The position numbers and the translations under genes are program-made. The notes under the pieces are model-generated. The model was not told where the DNA came from. It did no database searches and worked only from the letters and a program-made list of their open reading frames with translations. From Saprospiraceae bacterium (GTDB lineage: Bacteria; Bacteroidota; Bacteroidia; Chitinophagales; Saprospiraceae), in contig JAHDBJ010000011.1 of assembly GCA_020630435.1 (NCBI GenBank), forward strand, positions 62,001 through 126,000: 64,000 bases of DNA. The letters run 5' to 3'. Of this stretch, positions 35,320 through 45,627 are shown piece after piece (position 1 is the stretch's first letter; each line of letters begins with the position of its first letter).

Positions 35320-38268
35320 GAATAGATTTACCTTTGTGCCTTTGGGAATTCCACTATCATACTTGTCTATAACTCTTAGAGAAATAGTTGAATTATAAAT
35401 TAAATTCAAAATATTTATTCTATCATTTGTATTTTTTAACCCTGTAGATTTATGACTTCGAGTTCTTTTCATATTAATTCTCTCTGATTGTATTCGACCA
35501 ATTCCATTGTCCTCAATGCTACATAAAAGTCCCTGTTGATAGGGGCTAAAAGTGATTTGAATCCAACCATCTTTTTCTAAATAACGAATACCATGTAAAA
35601 CCGCATTTTCGACAAAAGGCTGGACTATATTCGGAGGGATTAGCGATTCATACTTATTGATACTATCGTCAAGGTGAATTTGAAAATCAAACTGTTCGTT
35701 AAAACGCATTTTTTCGAGTTTAAGATAAGTCTCTAATGTCTCAATTTCTTCATTGAGCGAAATGAATTTCCGTTTAGAGTTTTCTAGGATTTTTCTCATT
35801 AGAGAAGAAAATAAAGCAAGGTAAATTCCTGCATTTTTTTTGTCGTTTTCAGAAATAAAATAGGAAATGCTGTTCATCGCATTATACATGAAATGTGGAT
35901 TCATTTGAGTTCTTAGACTTTCCAATTCTGATTCTAGAGATTTCTTGGCAATATGTTCTCTCTTTTCTGCTCTCTGTATAAAAAACAAAATAAGTCTATA
36001 TAAGATAAGCCCTAATAATGACAAAACGATAAATCGAAACAAAAGTGTTTCTGTAAAGTGTCTTTGAATAATGAAGTTAAAAGTAGTAGGTTGTTCTGTC
36101 CAAACATTATCCTTGTTTTTTGCACTTAATTTAAAAGTATAACTACCATAAGGCAAATTGGTGTATTGTACTGTGGTATTTGTTGTTGTCGTCCATTTAG
36201 TATCAAATCCATTTAGTTTATATTTATAAATAATATCGTCGGTTGAGTTTAGATAAACACCAGTATAATTTATAGAAATTGAATTTTGATAGGATTTAAG
36301 CTTTTTACCACTTGTGGCAATAAACTTATTATCATCCGTACGAATGCCTTGAATTTTAATTTGAGGTATTAAGGTATCTTTCTTGATAACAGTGGGTTTC
36401 AAATAAGCTAGTCCATTGTCCGTTGCCAACCAAATATACCCTCTAGCTTTAACTATTTTATTAATAGCTTCTGAGGGAAGACCATGATCGGTATTAATAC
36501 TTATAGAGTTTTTTATTTTAAAAGTAGCATTGTTATAATTATAAATAAGTTTATTTAAACCTTTATTTGAGCCAACCCATAATGTCGAATCATTTTCAAG
36601 GTATACTGATTTTATTTGATTACTATTTAATCCTTTTTCTTTGGTATATTGGAAAATAAGCTTTGTATCTCTAGACACAAGTATCCCATTTCCTTTAGTC
36701 GCAAAAAACATAAGATCGTTAATCGTATCACTTTCAATATCTGTTGTTCTTTCATTAAAAAGAGGATGAATAGTACTCAAATTTTCTAAATTACCCTTAG
36801 GAGTATATTTATAAACATTCGTAAATGTACCAATCCAGATATTGGAATGCTTATCTTCTTCTAGCGAATATATCCGTTTAAAAGCTCGATTTTCAACATA
36901 TATTTTGCCATCAATAGTATTTTTATCAATGCTAAGGACATAATTCGATGAACCACAAAGAATACTAGAATCTTTAGTTTCAATTAAAACCTTTATGGAT
37001 TTATTATGAATAAATTTCTTATGCTTATATATGGAATCGCCTTCGTGGTAGACAAGGTATTGATTTGTTAAGTATAGACTATCAGAGGAATGATATAAAA
37101 GATCAAGTATAGGTGTTGTCTTAGCGGTATAATTGATTTCAAGTATTTCTTGTCCTTCAGTTAATTTATAAAGATGACCATTGAGAGTCCCAAAATAAAT
37201 ATCCTTATGGTTATGGGCGATAGAAGTTATTTTGAGATCTTTTAATTTATTATTTGTACCAATATACATTATATCTGTATTCGGAATTAAATGAACACTA
37301 TTTTCTAGAGTTGAAACCCATAGACTCCCACTATTATCTTCTAGTATATCAGTGATGCTTTGATTTTTAAATAGTTTAATAGGAGGGGAGAATATATTTC
37401 CATTAGGATATAATAATGCACCTCCACCACCTATAAGTCCTAACCAAAGATTCCCTTTTTTATCTTCTAAAACCTTTAAAATGTTTTGTTCAAACTCTTT
37501 TAATAAGTCTAATTTACCATTTTTAAATTGATATAATTTTTTATTTATGGTGATAAGTTTTTGATGGTTTCTTGTTTGGTAAAAATTAATTAATTGTAAA
37601 AGTTTTGAAGGTAACTTTAAATCATGTTTAATTTGTTTCCCTACTAATTCTAAGAGCGATTCGATTTGACTATCAATAGTCGTAAATTTTACGTTAGGAG
37701 TTAAGTTGTTAATAAAAAATGATTTATAAAAAATCAAATCATTGGTAATTAAAATCGAATCATTATCAGAAAATTGAATATCATCATCGGAAATTTGGAA
37801 AGAAGAGACTTTTTCCTCAGTAAAAACAGGAGATATTATATAGGCTTTGCTTTGATTGTTAAATCCTATATATACTTTATAATGCCTCAACCTTCCATCG
37901 AGTAACTGTTCATTGAATGCTGGAACAGAAAAATCATTACCATCAAATATAGATAATCCCTTATAGAATGTTGTAAACCATAAAGTACTATCTATACCTT
38001 CATAAATATTAAAAATAGTATTATTTGATAAGCCATCTTTTGTCGAAAAATTGGTAAACTTATTTCCATCATATCGACTTAAGCCATTATCTGTAGCAAA
38101 CCATAATCTTCCATTATGATCTTGATGGATGTCATATACTTGAGAACTCGCCAACCCGTCTTTGGAAGTGTAATGAACACTAACAAAAGATTGTGTATTC
38201 CCTTGGTAGTAGTTTAGGAATACTATTAACAGTAGAAAGAAAATTTTAAATGTATTTTTTGGATTCAC
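35296..38268 (-). CDS. Two-component beta-propeller sensor kinase (LytS-type)
   Basis: A 990-aa sensor. After a signal/TM segment come Reg_prop beta-propeller blades (residues 30-640: SSQVYDIHQDHNGRLWFATD, GLSNNTIFNIYEG, LWVGSNKGLNKL). A Y_Y_Y domain (about 680-745, YKLNGFDTKWTTT, LPYGSYTFKLSAKN) and one membrane helix (about 757-777) follow. Then come the His_kinase domain with the phospho-acceptor in QMNPHFMYNAMNSISYF and a HATPase (ENAVLHGIRYL, SIEDNGIGR). Such kinases pair with LytTR regulators. A LytTR remnant lies upstream at 38582-38648 and an intact LytTR gene at 42699-43481, the likely partner. Confidence 0.9.
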   Translation of the reverse strand: MNPKNTFKIFFLLLIVFLNYYQGNTQSFVSVHYTSKDGLASSQVYDIHQDHNGRLWFATDNGLSRYDGNKFTNFSTKDGLSNNTIFNIYEGIDSTLWFTTFYKGLSIFDGNDFSVPAFNEQLLDGRLRHYKVYIGFNNQSKAYIISPVFTEEKVSSFQISDDDIQFSDNDSILITNDLIFYKSFFINNLTPNVKFTTIDSQIESLLELVGKQIKHDLKLPSKLLQLINFYQTRNHQKLITINKKLYQFKNGKLDLLKEFEQNILKVLEDKKGNLWLGLIGGGGALLYPNGNIFSPPIKLFKNQSITDILEDNSGSLWVSTLENSVHLIPNTDIMYIGTNNKLKDLKITSIAHNHKDIYFGTLNGHLYKLTEGQEILEINYTAKTTPILDLLYHSSDSLYLTNQYLVYHEGDSIYKHKKFIHNKSIKVLIETKDSSILCGSSNYVLSIDKNTIDGKIYVENRAFKRIYSLEEDKHSNIWIGTFTNVYKYTPKGNLENLSTIHPLFNERTTDIESDTINDLMFFATKGNGILVSRDTKLIFQYTKEKGLNSNQIKSVYLENDSTLWVGSNKGLNKLIYNYNNATFKIKNSISINTDHGLPSEAINKIVKARGYIWLATDNGLAYLKPTVIKKDTLIPQIKIQGIRTDDNKFIATSGKKLKSYQNSISINYTGVYLNSTDDIIYKYKLNGFDTKWTTTTNTTVQYTNLPYGSYTFKLSAKNKDNVWTEQPTTFNFIIQRHFTETLLFRFIVLSLLGLILYRLILFFIQRAEKREHIAKKSLESELESLRTQMNPHFMYNAMNSISYFISENDKKNAGIYLALFSSLMRKILENSKRKFISLNEEIETLETYLKLEKMRFNEQFDFQIHLDDSINKYESLIPPNIVQPFVENAVLHGIRYLEKDGWIQITFSPYQQGLLCSIEDNGIGRIQSERINMKRTRSHKSTGLKNTNDRINILNLIYNSTISLRVIDKYDSGIPKGTKVNLFLPFFESH

Positions 38269-38357
38269 TGAGTTTCAAATTAGTGAACTTCACCAAAATA
38301 TATCACGATACATTTTGATTAATTTTATTTGCAATTACAAGTTATCTATCTAATATT

Positions 38358-38519
38358 GAAGCTGTTTAAAAATAGAATGCTCAATTATTTATAAGCCATT
38401 GTATCTCAATATTTCAGCTAACTCTTTTCACCGTAGCTAAGGCTACGAAAAAAAATGGAGCTTCATCTTGATATACAAGCACTTATAACTAAAATAAACC
38501 TTCATTATCAAACAACTTC
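38358..38519. mobile_element. MITE copy 2 (palindromic, 162 bp)
   Basis: Same ends (GAAGCTGTTTAAAAATAG, inverted GAAGTTGTTTGATAAT), inner arms and CGTAGC-taag-GCTACG apex as the element at 31725-31887. Its left 38 bp also occur alone at 22444-22481. Confidence 0.8.
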
Positions 38520-38581
38520 ATTGTGAAAAAAAGTGGATTTGATTCATTGTCTATTTTTTTGAATAACTATACTAAGAAATC

Positions 38582-38648
38582 TTATTCTGAATAAACAACA
38601 CCAAATAATCTATTCAAATAGAATATCTTTCTTCCGTACAAAACAATA
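38582..38648 (-). pseudogene. Remnant of a LytTR regulator 3' end
   Basis: About 65 bp closely match the last codons and 3' flank of the intact LytTR gene at 42699 (shared TTATTCTGAATAA and CAAATAGAATATCTTTCTT), in the same orientation, with small deletions. No longer frame remains. It lies just upstream of the LytS-type kinase, where a partner regulator would be expected. I infer a duplicated or displaced regulator gene, separated by later insertion. Confidence 0.6.
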
Positions 38649-38724
38649 AATTATGGATACGTATACCTCCCCAGTTAAACGTAATACCCCCACATCCACG
38701 TAAGGACTATTGCTGTTTTAGCCT

Positions 38725-39948
38725 TTATTTTGCCCTTTCTTCGATTTTATTCGAGTCTATTATAAAACCCACACCTAAAGTTAAAGCACCTGAATTAACT
38801 TGATTCATGATATTTGAACTATTGCGTGAGCTAAAATCAAATTCGCCTTTGAAATAGATATTTTCCTTTACAAAGTAGTCTAAACCTACAAAGAGACTAA
38901 ATGTATTCCTTTCGTTTATGGTAATTTTTCTATTCAAAGCTTTTAGTTCAAAATATCTGTATCTGATCCCAAGGTACATTCTTTTTTGATTATGGAAATA
39001 ATTCAACGAAGTTGAGATAGGAATATCTAATGTGCGATATGAATTTTTGAAAATCTCGTTTAAATGTCTAGTATCCAATTCCAAAATTCCAGTAATTCCA
39101 AGATTCAAGTATAGGTTGTCATTGAATCTAAAGTAGTATTCAGCTCCTAAACCAAAATTCATCTCATACCAATTACTCGACTTAAGCCTAGATTCATGAA
39201 AACTGTAATTTCCATAGATATTGAATCTGTCGGTAATAAAATACCTTATATCTGGTGAAAAATGAAAACTACTTGTTGGACTACCTTTAGGGCTATGTCT
39301 AAAATTTATAAAATTTCCAGATGTTTCAAAATTTCCCTTTTTCAATATTTTTTCAGGCAAAGATTCCATGTTATTTTGTAATTGACTATTAAAAAATAAT
39401 TTAATCCCTGTACTCAAAGAAATATGCTTGGATTCATCTTTAAAACCACCAAGACTGATTAAATTTGAAGTAATTAGACCTTCAAGTGCAATATTATTTC
39501 CTAAAAAATAATTTACACCTACCCCAACAATTCCTCTGTATCCATTATTGTTCTCCCAAGGTTCTTCTTTTTCGAATTTTGTTAATGAGAGGTCATTTTT
39601 TAGGGTAGCAAACGGGGCTAGTTTTTTATTTGTGAAATAATATCGAATGGTCGGGCTAATTCGATAACTGTTAAATGGATAATATTCCCACTCACCACTT
39701 GTATTAACTTCATTAAGAAAATTATGATTGTAGTACAACTCTCCACCAATCATAAATTTATTAGAAATCATTATCATGTAGGTAGCTTCAAAATTTCCTA
39801 GGGGTTTATTTAATGTTCCTTTTGAGAGATAAGCCCAACTTGAAAAATCTAAAATGAAATCTCCTTTGCTTATTTGACCGTTTATTTTTGTGGAAAAAAC
39901 TACAATTGCAAAAATTAGATTTATGTAGTTGATTATTTTATTTTTCAT
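38725..39948 (-). CDS. Outer-membrane beta-barrel protein
   Basis: A 407-aa protein with a signal peptide (residues 1-24, ending TKINGQ) and repeated amphipathic beta-hairpins. These end in aromatic residues (ISPTIRYYFTNKKLAPF, FSPDIRYFITDRFNIYG, LGIRYRYFELKALN, LFVGLDYFVKENIYFKGEF). The two halves resemble each other (each has an 'SP-IRYfitn/d' hairpin), suggesting an internal duplication of an 8-strand barrel unit. The C-terminus is not the classical terminal Phe. It is probably an outer-membrane protein; function unknown. Confidence 0.75.
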   Translation of the reverse strand: MKNKIINYINLIFAIVVFSTKINGQISKGDFILDFSSWAYLSKGTLNKPLGNFEATYMIMISNKFMIGGELYYNHNFLNEVNTSGEWEYYPFNSYRISPTIRYYFTNKKLAPFATLKNDLSLTKFEKEEPWENNNGYRGIVGVGVNYFLGNNIALEGLITSNLISLGGFKDESKHISLSTGIKLFFNSQLQNNMESLPEKILKKGNFETSGNFINFRHSPKGSPTSSFHFSPDIRYFITDRFNIYGNYSFHESRLKSSNWYEMNFGLGAEYYFRFNDNLYLNLGITGILELDTRHLNEIFKNSYRTLDIPISTSLNYFHNQKRMYLGIRYRYFELKALNRKITINERNTFSLFVGLDYFVKENIYFKGEFDFSSRNSSNIMNQVNSGALTLGVGFIIDSNKIEERAK

Positions 39949-40118
39949 TTTTCATTTTTTTCTTAATGTAAGAAAACAACAATACAAAGAGTATTAAAAA
40001 TATGTTTTGTAAACTTGTTGACTTTTAAATAAGTGAATGGAATTAGGGTGATTCTCTTGTCATGAAAATCACCCTAAAAGTTAGTTAAAATGTTTTATCC
40101 TTAATGAGTGATTGAGTA

Positions 40119-41189
40119 TTATTCTTTTTGAATAAGTAACTTATGGTTTTCAATTATATTTCCGTGAACGGAAATATTAACCATATAGACTCCAGTATTT
40201 AATTCCTTATTTTCATATGTTTTGACAATGCCTTTTTCAATAGTTTCTATTTTTTCAGACAAGATTACCTTACCATGAATATCTATTATTCGAACTAAGA
40301 CTTCCTCATCCATAGTATTATCGCTCAATAATTGCCACTTTCCTATTGAAGGGTTTGGAAATACATTAAAATTAGAAGGCGCTTGTTGTTCTTGATTTTT
40401 TGATAGCCTAGAACTAGAGGCATTTGTTTCAATATCACCTACTTGTATTCTTTTGACATACTTTTTCCTACAGACTTCTCCATTTATACTATGAGCCTCA
40501 ACAATGAGAGTTACAGTATAGTATTGCCCTGTATTTAAATAGGTATGAATAGGATTGAGTTCTGAGGAGGAAGCACCATCACCAAATTTCCATAAGACTC
40601 CTTGTAAATTACTGCCTGGTGCAAGATTTATATGACTAGTAAATGCTACAGTAGCCTCATCTAAAAACTCATAGGTAAAACTTAAATTTTCAATCTGACA
40701 TTCTCCAGCGACTTTATTTATAGTGACTTCTTTCATGAATTTCTCACTACAACAATCACCATTTTCCCCCATAGCAAGCACTGTCAATGCAATAGTATAT
40801 GTACCCGTCTCAGCATAAGAATATTGAACAATATCTTGATTAGTAATCGTTGTTCCGTCTCCAAAATCCCATATAAGCGTACTATTCTCAGCAAAAACAT
40901 CTAAGAGACTTTTAACGAGTACTTGATTATCCTCTACTACAAATTTAAAGGGTTCAGGATCATAAGAAATATCACATGGACACTCTTGCGAAACTGGAAT
41001 TATTGTACTACTATTTGTTGCACCACAGGGCTGATTCGTAAATAAATAGGTCACTATTTCTGATCCTTCAAACGTAGACATATCAACTGTTATACAAGGG
41101 TCTTCAGAATTGGAACTACTTCCTGGAACAAAATCCCAATCCATATATCCTCCAAGAGGAGATTTAATAATCCACTCGTATTCAGTATT
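40119..41189 (-). pseudogene. C-terminal half of a PKD-domain T9SS protein, cut off by an in-frame stop
   Basis: Directly in frame with the upstream half; only a TAA at 41190-41192 separates them. After the stop the frame reads NTEYEWIIKSPLGGY and then the first Met (41144). It contains two PKD domains (WDFGDGTTITNQDIVQYSY and WKFGDGASSSELNPIHTY) and a T9SS type A tail (NVFPNPSIGKWQLLS, LNTGVYMVNI). Alone it lacks a signal peptide, so it could not be exported. The coding quality across the junction is intact, so the stop is recent, a sequence error, or read through. Confidence 0.75.
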
Positions 41190-42539
41190 TTATAATGTTG
41201 GTCCATCGAAGCAAATTTCAACTGTTCCATTATTACCATTGCAAAGTACACCATCTACGGTATAGGTATATGCAGCCTCTTCAGGGCAGTCAATATATAC
41301 CCAATGATTGAATTGTGCTTCATTTTCATATATTCCACATTTATTTTTTAAAACAATTGTAATCAAATACCATTTATCACATTCGGTTTTGATCAAATCT
41401 TCTAAATAAACGGGTTCAAGGACATCACCAAAAACGGTATTGATATTATCGTCGACAAGTGTTGTAGAGCCGTCTCCATCAACTTCCTTGACAACATAGA
41501 CATAACCTGTATAGTCTTCGCTTTGTGAGGCATCAATAATTACAGGATCCCATACTGATGGTGTACCACAATAGGTATCATCAATTGGTTTAACTACGAG
41601 GTTGGAAGAGAAATCAGGGATTGTAATTAATTTTCTTTTTTCCGTCCAATTGCAATCTTCTGTCCAATTACCATGCTTCACGACGTAGAAACTTCCAGGT
41701 TCATAAGGGACTGAAAACGAGACGTTATTGCCTGATTTACTATCAAGTTCTGGTCCTAGAGGATCACTTGTAGAAGGTGTTGAAGGGCTATAGAGATTAT
41801 ATTGACTGTTCTCGGATAGGTTATCTGCCATTAGTGTAATGATGGCTTCACCTTTTTCATTACATTTTACAGTATAAGAAAAAGAGGGATCTAAATCGCA
41901 TTCAACTAAGGAAAAGGCGTCTAAATAAACAGCATTAGAAAAACTTCCATTCTGAATGCATGGAACATCTATATTTGGATATGTTCTAAGCCATAGCTGA
42001 TTATAATTTGACGAAGGAGTAAAAGTTATAGTTTCATATATCCATCCACCACTACTTGCTCCAGGAACAAATTCTTGAATAATTTCATCTGTTGGACTTA
42101 TTGGAGTTTGATCATATCCCATAGAATTAACTTTATCGTTAGTTAAGATCCATTGAATTGTTAATGGATTACAGTTAGTAACTTCTCCTAGACGCCAAGC
42201 AATAGCGAATGATATAGTGTATTCAATTCCAGCTTGAAAGTTATATTCCAAAGCAATTGTTTCCAAAGGAGTAGCACCATTAAAGTCATTATATGGTGAA
42301 TGCATTGTTGCATAATTATCTCCTTCGTAAGGAGATAATGACATCACTGGAAATAGATTGGCAGAACCAGATACAGATATCCAATTATCGACACAACCAT
42401 CAAAAAAAGCAGTTGACCAAAAACCTGAACCACAAGATTCTCCTTCAAAATTTTCTGCAACTACTACTTGTGCTTTTAAAAAATGTACTGAGCAGAGAAG
42501 AATGGCGATAGAAACCATAATTAATTTTAGTGTTTTCAT
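41190..42539 (-). CDS. N-terminal half of the interrupted PKD/T9SS protein
   Basis: A 449-aa product with a signal peptide (residues 1-23, ending HFLKAQ). A jelly-roll/MAM-like ligand domain follows (VVVAENFEGESCGSGFW, NYATMHSPYNDFNG, NQLWLRTYPNI), then Cys-rich beta domains ending at CNGNNGTVEICFDGPTL before the TAA stop. Such 'fused-event' N-terminal domains are frequent in Bacteroidota surface proteins. The intact gene would encode about 807 aa from 42539 to 40119. Without the C-terminal half the product lacks the T9SS sorting signal and would stay in the periplasm. Confidence 0.75.
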   Translation of the reverse strand: MKTLKLIMVSIAILLCSVHFLKAQVVVAENFEGESCGSGFWSTAFFDGCVDNWISVSGSANLFPVMSLSPYEGDNYATMHSPYNDFNGATPLETIALEYNFQAGIEYTISFAIAWRLGEVTNCNPLTIQWILTNDKVNSMGYDQTPISPTDEIIQEFVPGASSGGWIYETITFTPSSNYNQLWLRTYPNIDVPCIQNGSFSNAVYLDAFSLVECDLDPSFSYTVKCNEKGEAIITLMADNLSENSQYNLYSPSTPSTSDPLGPELDSKSGNNVSFSVPYEPGSFYVVKHGNWTEDCNWTEKRKLITIPDFSSNLVVKPIDDTYCGTPSVWDPVIIDASQSEDYTGYVYVVKEVDGDGSTTLVDDNINTVFGDVLEPVYLEDLIKTECDKWYLITIVLKNKCGIYENEAQFNHWVYIDCPEEAAYTYTVDGVLCNGNNGTVEICFDGPTL

Positions 42540-42698
42540 AATTTTTTTTTGATAAAAAATATATTTAACACTAAAATTAGACTAATCTATATATGTGTGG
42601 TAGAGGGTTTGATTAAGTGTAACACTATTTTACATAAGTGTATTAATAAAAATATTAAAAATATATTTATTGAGATAACAGCAAATATGTAATTAATT

Positions 42699-43481
42699 TT
42701 ATTCTGAATAAGCACCACCAAGTAATCTATTAATTTGTTCAAATAGAATATCTTTCTTTCGTGCAGAAACATCTAGTGTTGTATTGTCATTCAATTCTAC
42801 AAAACCTCCTTTACCTCTAATATATCTAGATACATAGTTTAAGTTGACTAAATGTTTATGATGAATTCTTACAAACTTGTATGGAGCAAGTAAAGTCTCA
42901 TAAAAACCTAAATTTTTGGAAACCATTCTTTTTTCACCTGTATTTAGGTAGAATACTGTATAGTTTTTATCCGCTTCACAACGGATAACCTTCTTTAGCT
43001 CAACAAACGTTATATCACTAGAAGAAGAAAGAACAATCTTTTGATCAACACTAGAAAGATTTTGTTTTAGCACTTCAAGTTGTATATTCTTACTTGAAGG
43101 CACATTTTGTCTTCTTTCTTTATAAATATGAATTACTTTCTGCAATTCATTTAGATTAATGGGCTTTAGTAAATAATGAATAGCTGAAAAATCAAAGGCT
43201 CGAATAGCATATTCTTCAAATGCAGTTGTGAAGACGACCTCAAAATTAGTTGAATCTAGTGATTTTAAAAGATCAAATCCATCACCATCTTTCATTTCAA
43301 TGTCTAAAAAAATTAATTCTGGATTTACCTGATTTATCAGTTGAATACCTTCCTTTACCCCCCGAGCAGTTCCTAGTACTTCTATATCAGGACAATAATC
43401 TCTTAGAAGATTATTTAAAAATTTGATTCCATTTAATTCATCATCAATAATAGCAGCTCTTATCTTAGTCATGATATTCAT
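42699..43481 (-). CDS. LytTR family response regulator
   Basis: A 260-aa DNA-binding response regulator. The receiver domain (residues 5-125) has acidic residues IIDDE, phospho-acceptor Asp in PELIFLDIEMKDGDG, Thr in VVFTTAFEEYA and Lys in HYLLKPIN. The LytTR domain (about residues 155-255) has VRIHHKHLVNLNYVSRYIRGKGG and ends LDVSARKKDILFEQINRLL. LytTR regulators typically pair with LytS-type kinases. The nearest is the propeller kinase at 35296-38268 in the same orientation, now separated by 4.4 kb of surface-protein genes. Part of its 3' end is duplicated at 38582-38648. Confidence 0.92.
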   Translation of the reverse strand: MNIMTKIRAAIIDDELNGIKFLNNLLRDYCPDIEVLGTARGVKEGIQLINQVNPELIFLDIEMKDGDGFDLLKSLDSTNFEVVFTTAFEEYAIRAFDFSAIHYLLKPINLNELQKVIHIYKERRQNVPSSKNIQLEVLKQNLSSVDQKIVLSSSSDITFVELKKVIRCEADKNYTVFYLNTGEKRMVSKNLGFYETLLAPYKFVRIHHKHLVNLNYVSRYIRGKGGFVELNDNTTLDVSARKKDILFEQINRLLGGAYSE

Positions 43482-43608
43482 TTTTTTGTAAAAAATACAA
43501 AAGGGACTGTTGATTTGTAATTCTATTTATAAATAAAATATTCAGAATATTACTTTTTTGTAAAATGAGATATTAAATATGATACATCTCATATCAAAAC
43601 AGAAATAA

Positions 43609-43968
43609 ATGCTTAAATATTTTCCCAAAATTATTTTTTTAATATTTGTAATTATATTATTACTATCAATTATCGCTTGGAGCATATACCTTATCACTTC
43701 TTCCATATATTTAAAGAATAATCCAGAAGTAATGAACGAATGGGGGGTATTTGCACTAGTAGGTATGATGATTTCATTTATCTTTTTGATGTGTTGTCTT
43801 TTATCTAGTTATCTGCTCAAGGTTCAGGCAGACAATATATCTAATAAAGAATTGTGGATTCGTTTAATATTAATGTTTGTCCTAGGTTTAGTTCCTGCCC
43901 TGTATATACTTCTTGTTTCCCTTAGAGGGACTCTTAAAGAGTTGAGATTGATTCATTTTTTTGGATAA
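43609..43968 (+). CDS. Small hypothetical membrane protein
   Basis: A 119-aa protein with three predicted membrane helices (about residues 8-30, 46-68 and 86-106) and a short basic C-terminus. I recognise no family. It lies between a divergent LytTR gene and the rtcB gene, 114 nt upstream of the latter. The operator-like repeat and promoter of rtcB lie between the two, so it is probably a separate unit. Confidence 0.6.
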   Translation: MLKYFPKIIFLIFVIILLLSIIAWSIYLITSSIYLKNNPEVMNEWGVFALVGMMISFIFLMCCLLSSYLLKVQADNISNKELWIRLILMFVLGLVPALYILLVSLRGTLKELRLIHFFG

Positions 43969-44006
43969 AAACTGTTTTTATGTACCAAATTTTTATTTTT
44001 TAAGAA

Positions 44007-45489
<1,483 letters not shown>

Positions 45490-45500
45490 ATGATGACATA

Positions 45501-45535
45501 TTTGGAGGTTTTAAATGTAAAATCTCCAAACTTTT
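45501..45535 (+). terminator. Hairpin after rtcB
   Basis: TTTGGAGGTTTT (45501-45512) pairs over 12 bp (one G-T) with AAAATCTCCAAA (45519-45530), followed by CTTTT. It may separate rtcB mRNA from the RNA array, or mark a processing point. The T tract is short. Confidence 0.6.
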
Positions 45536-45554
45536 AAAAACCAAAAAATAGATT

Positions 45555-45616
45555 CAGGTCAAGTAGAAGTTACTTCAAAATTTTCCAGATTCACTTTTAC
45601 AATTACCTGTTTTTTT
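45555..45616 (+). ncRNA. Y-like RNA module 1
   Basis: Outer helix CAGGT/ACCTG (45555-45559 with 45605-45609). Internal loop is CAA (45560-45562) opposite AATT (45601-45604). The 7-bp inner helix is GTAGAAG (45563-45569) with CTTTTAC (45594-45600), and the 24-nt loop begins TTACTTCA. The structure ends in seven T residues (45610-45616), so it can also act as an intrinsic terminator. It has the same architecture as modules 2-4 with a different helix sequence. It lies between the rtcB hairpin and the split tRNA. The function is unknown; the stem with an internal loop next to a GGU/AYC helix resembles the Ro60-binding part of Y RNAs. Confidence 0.7.
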
Positions 45617-45627
45617 GAAATAAATAT

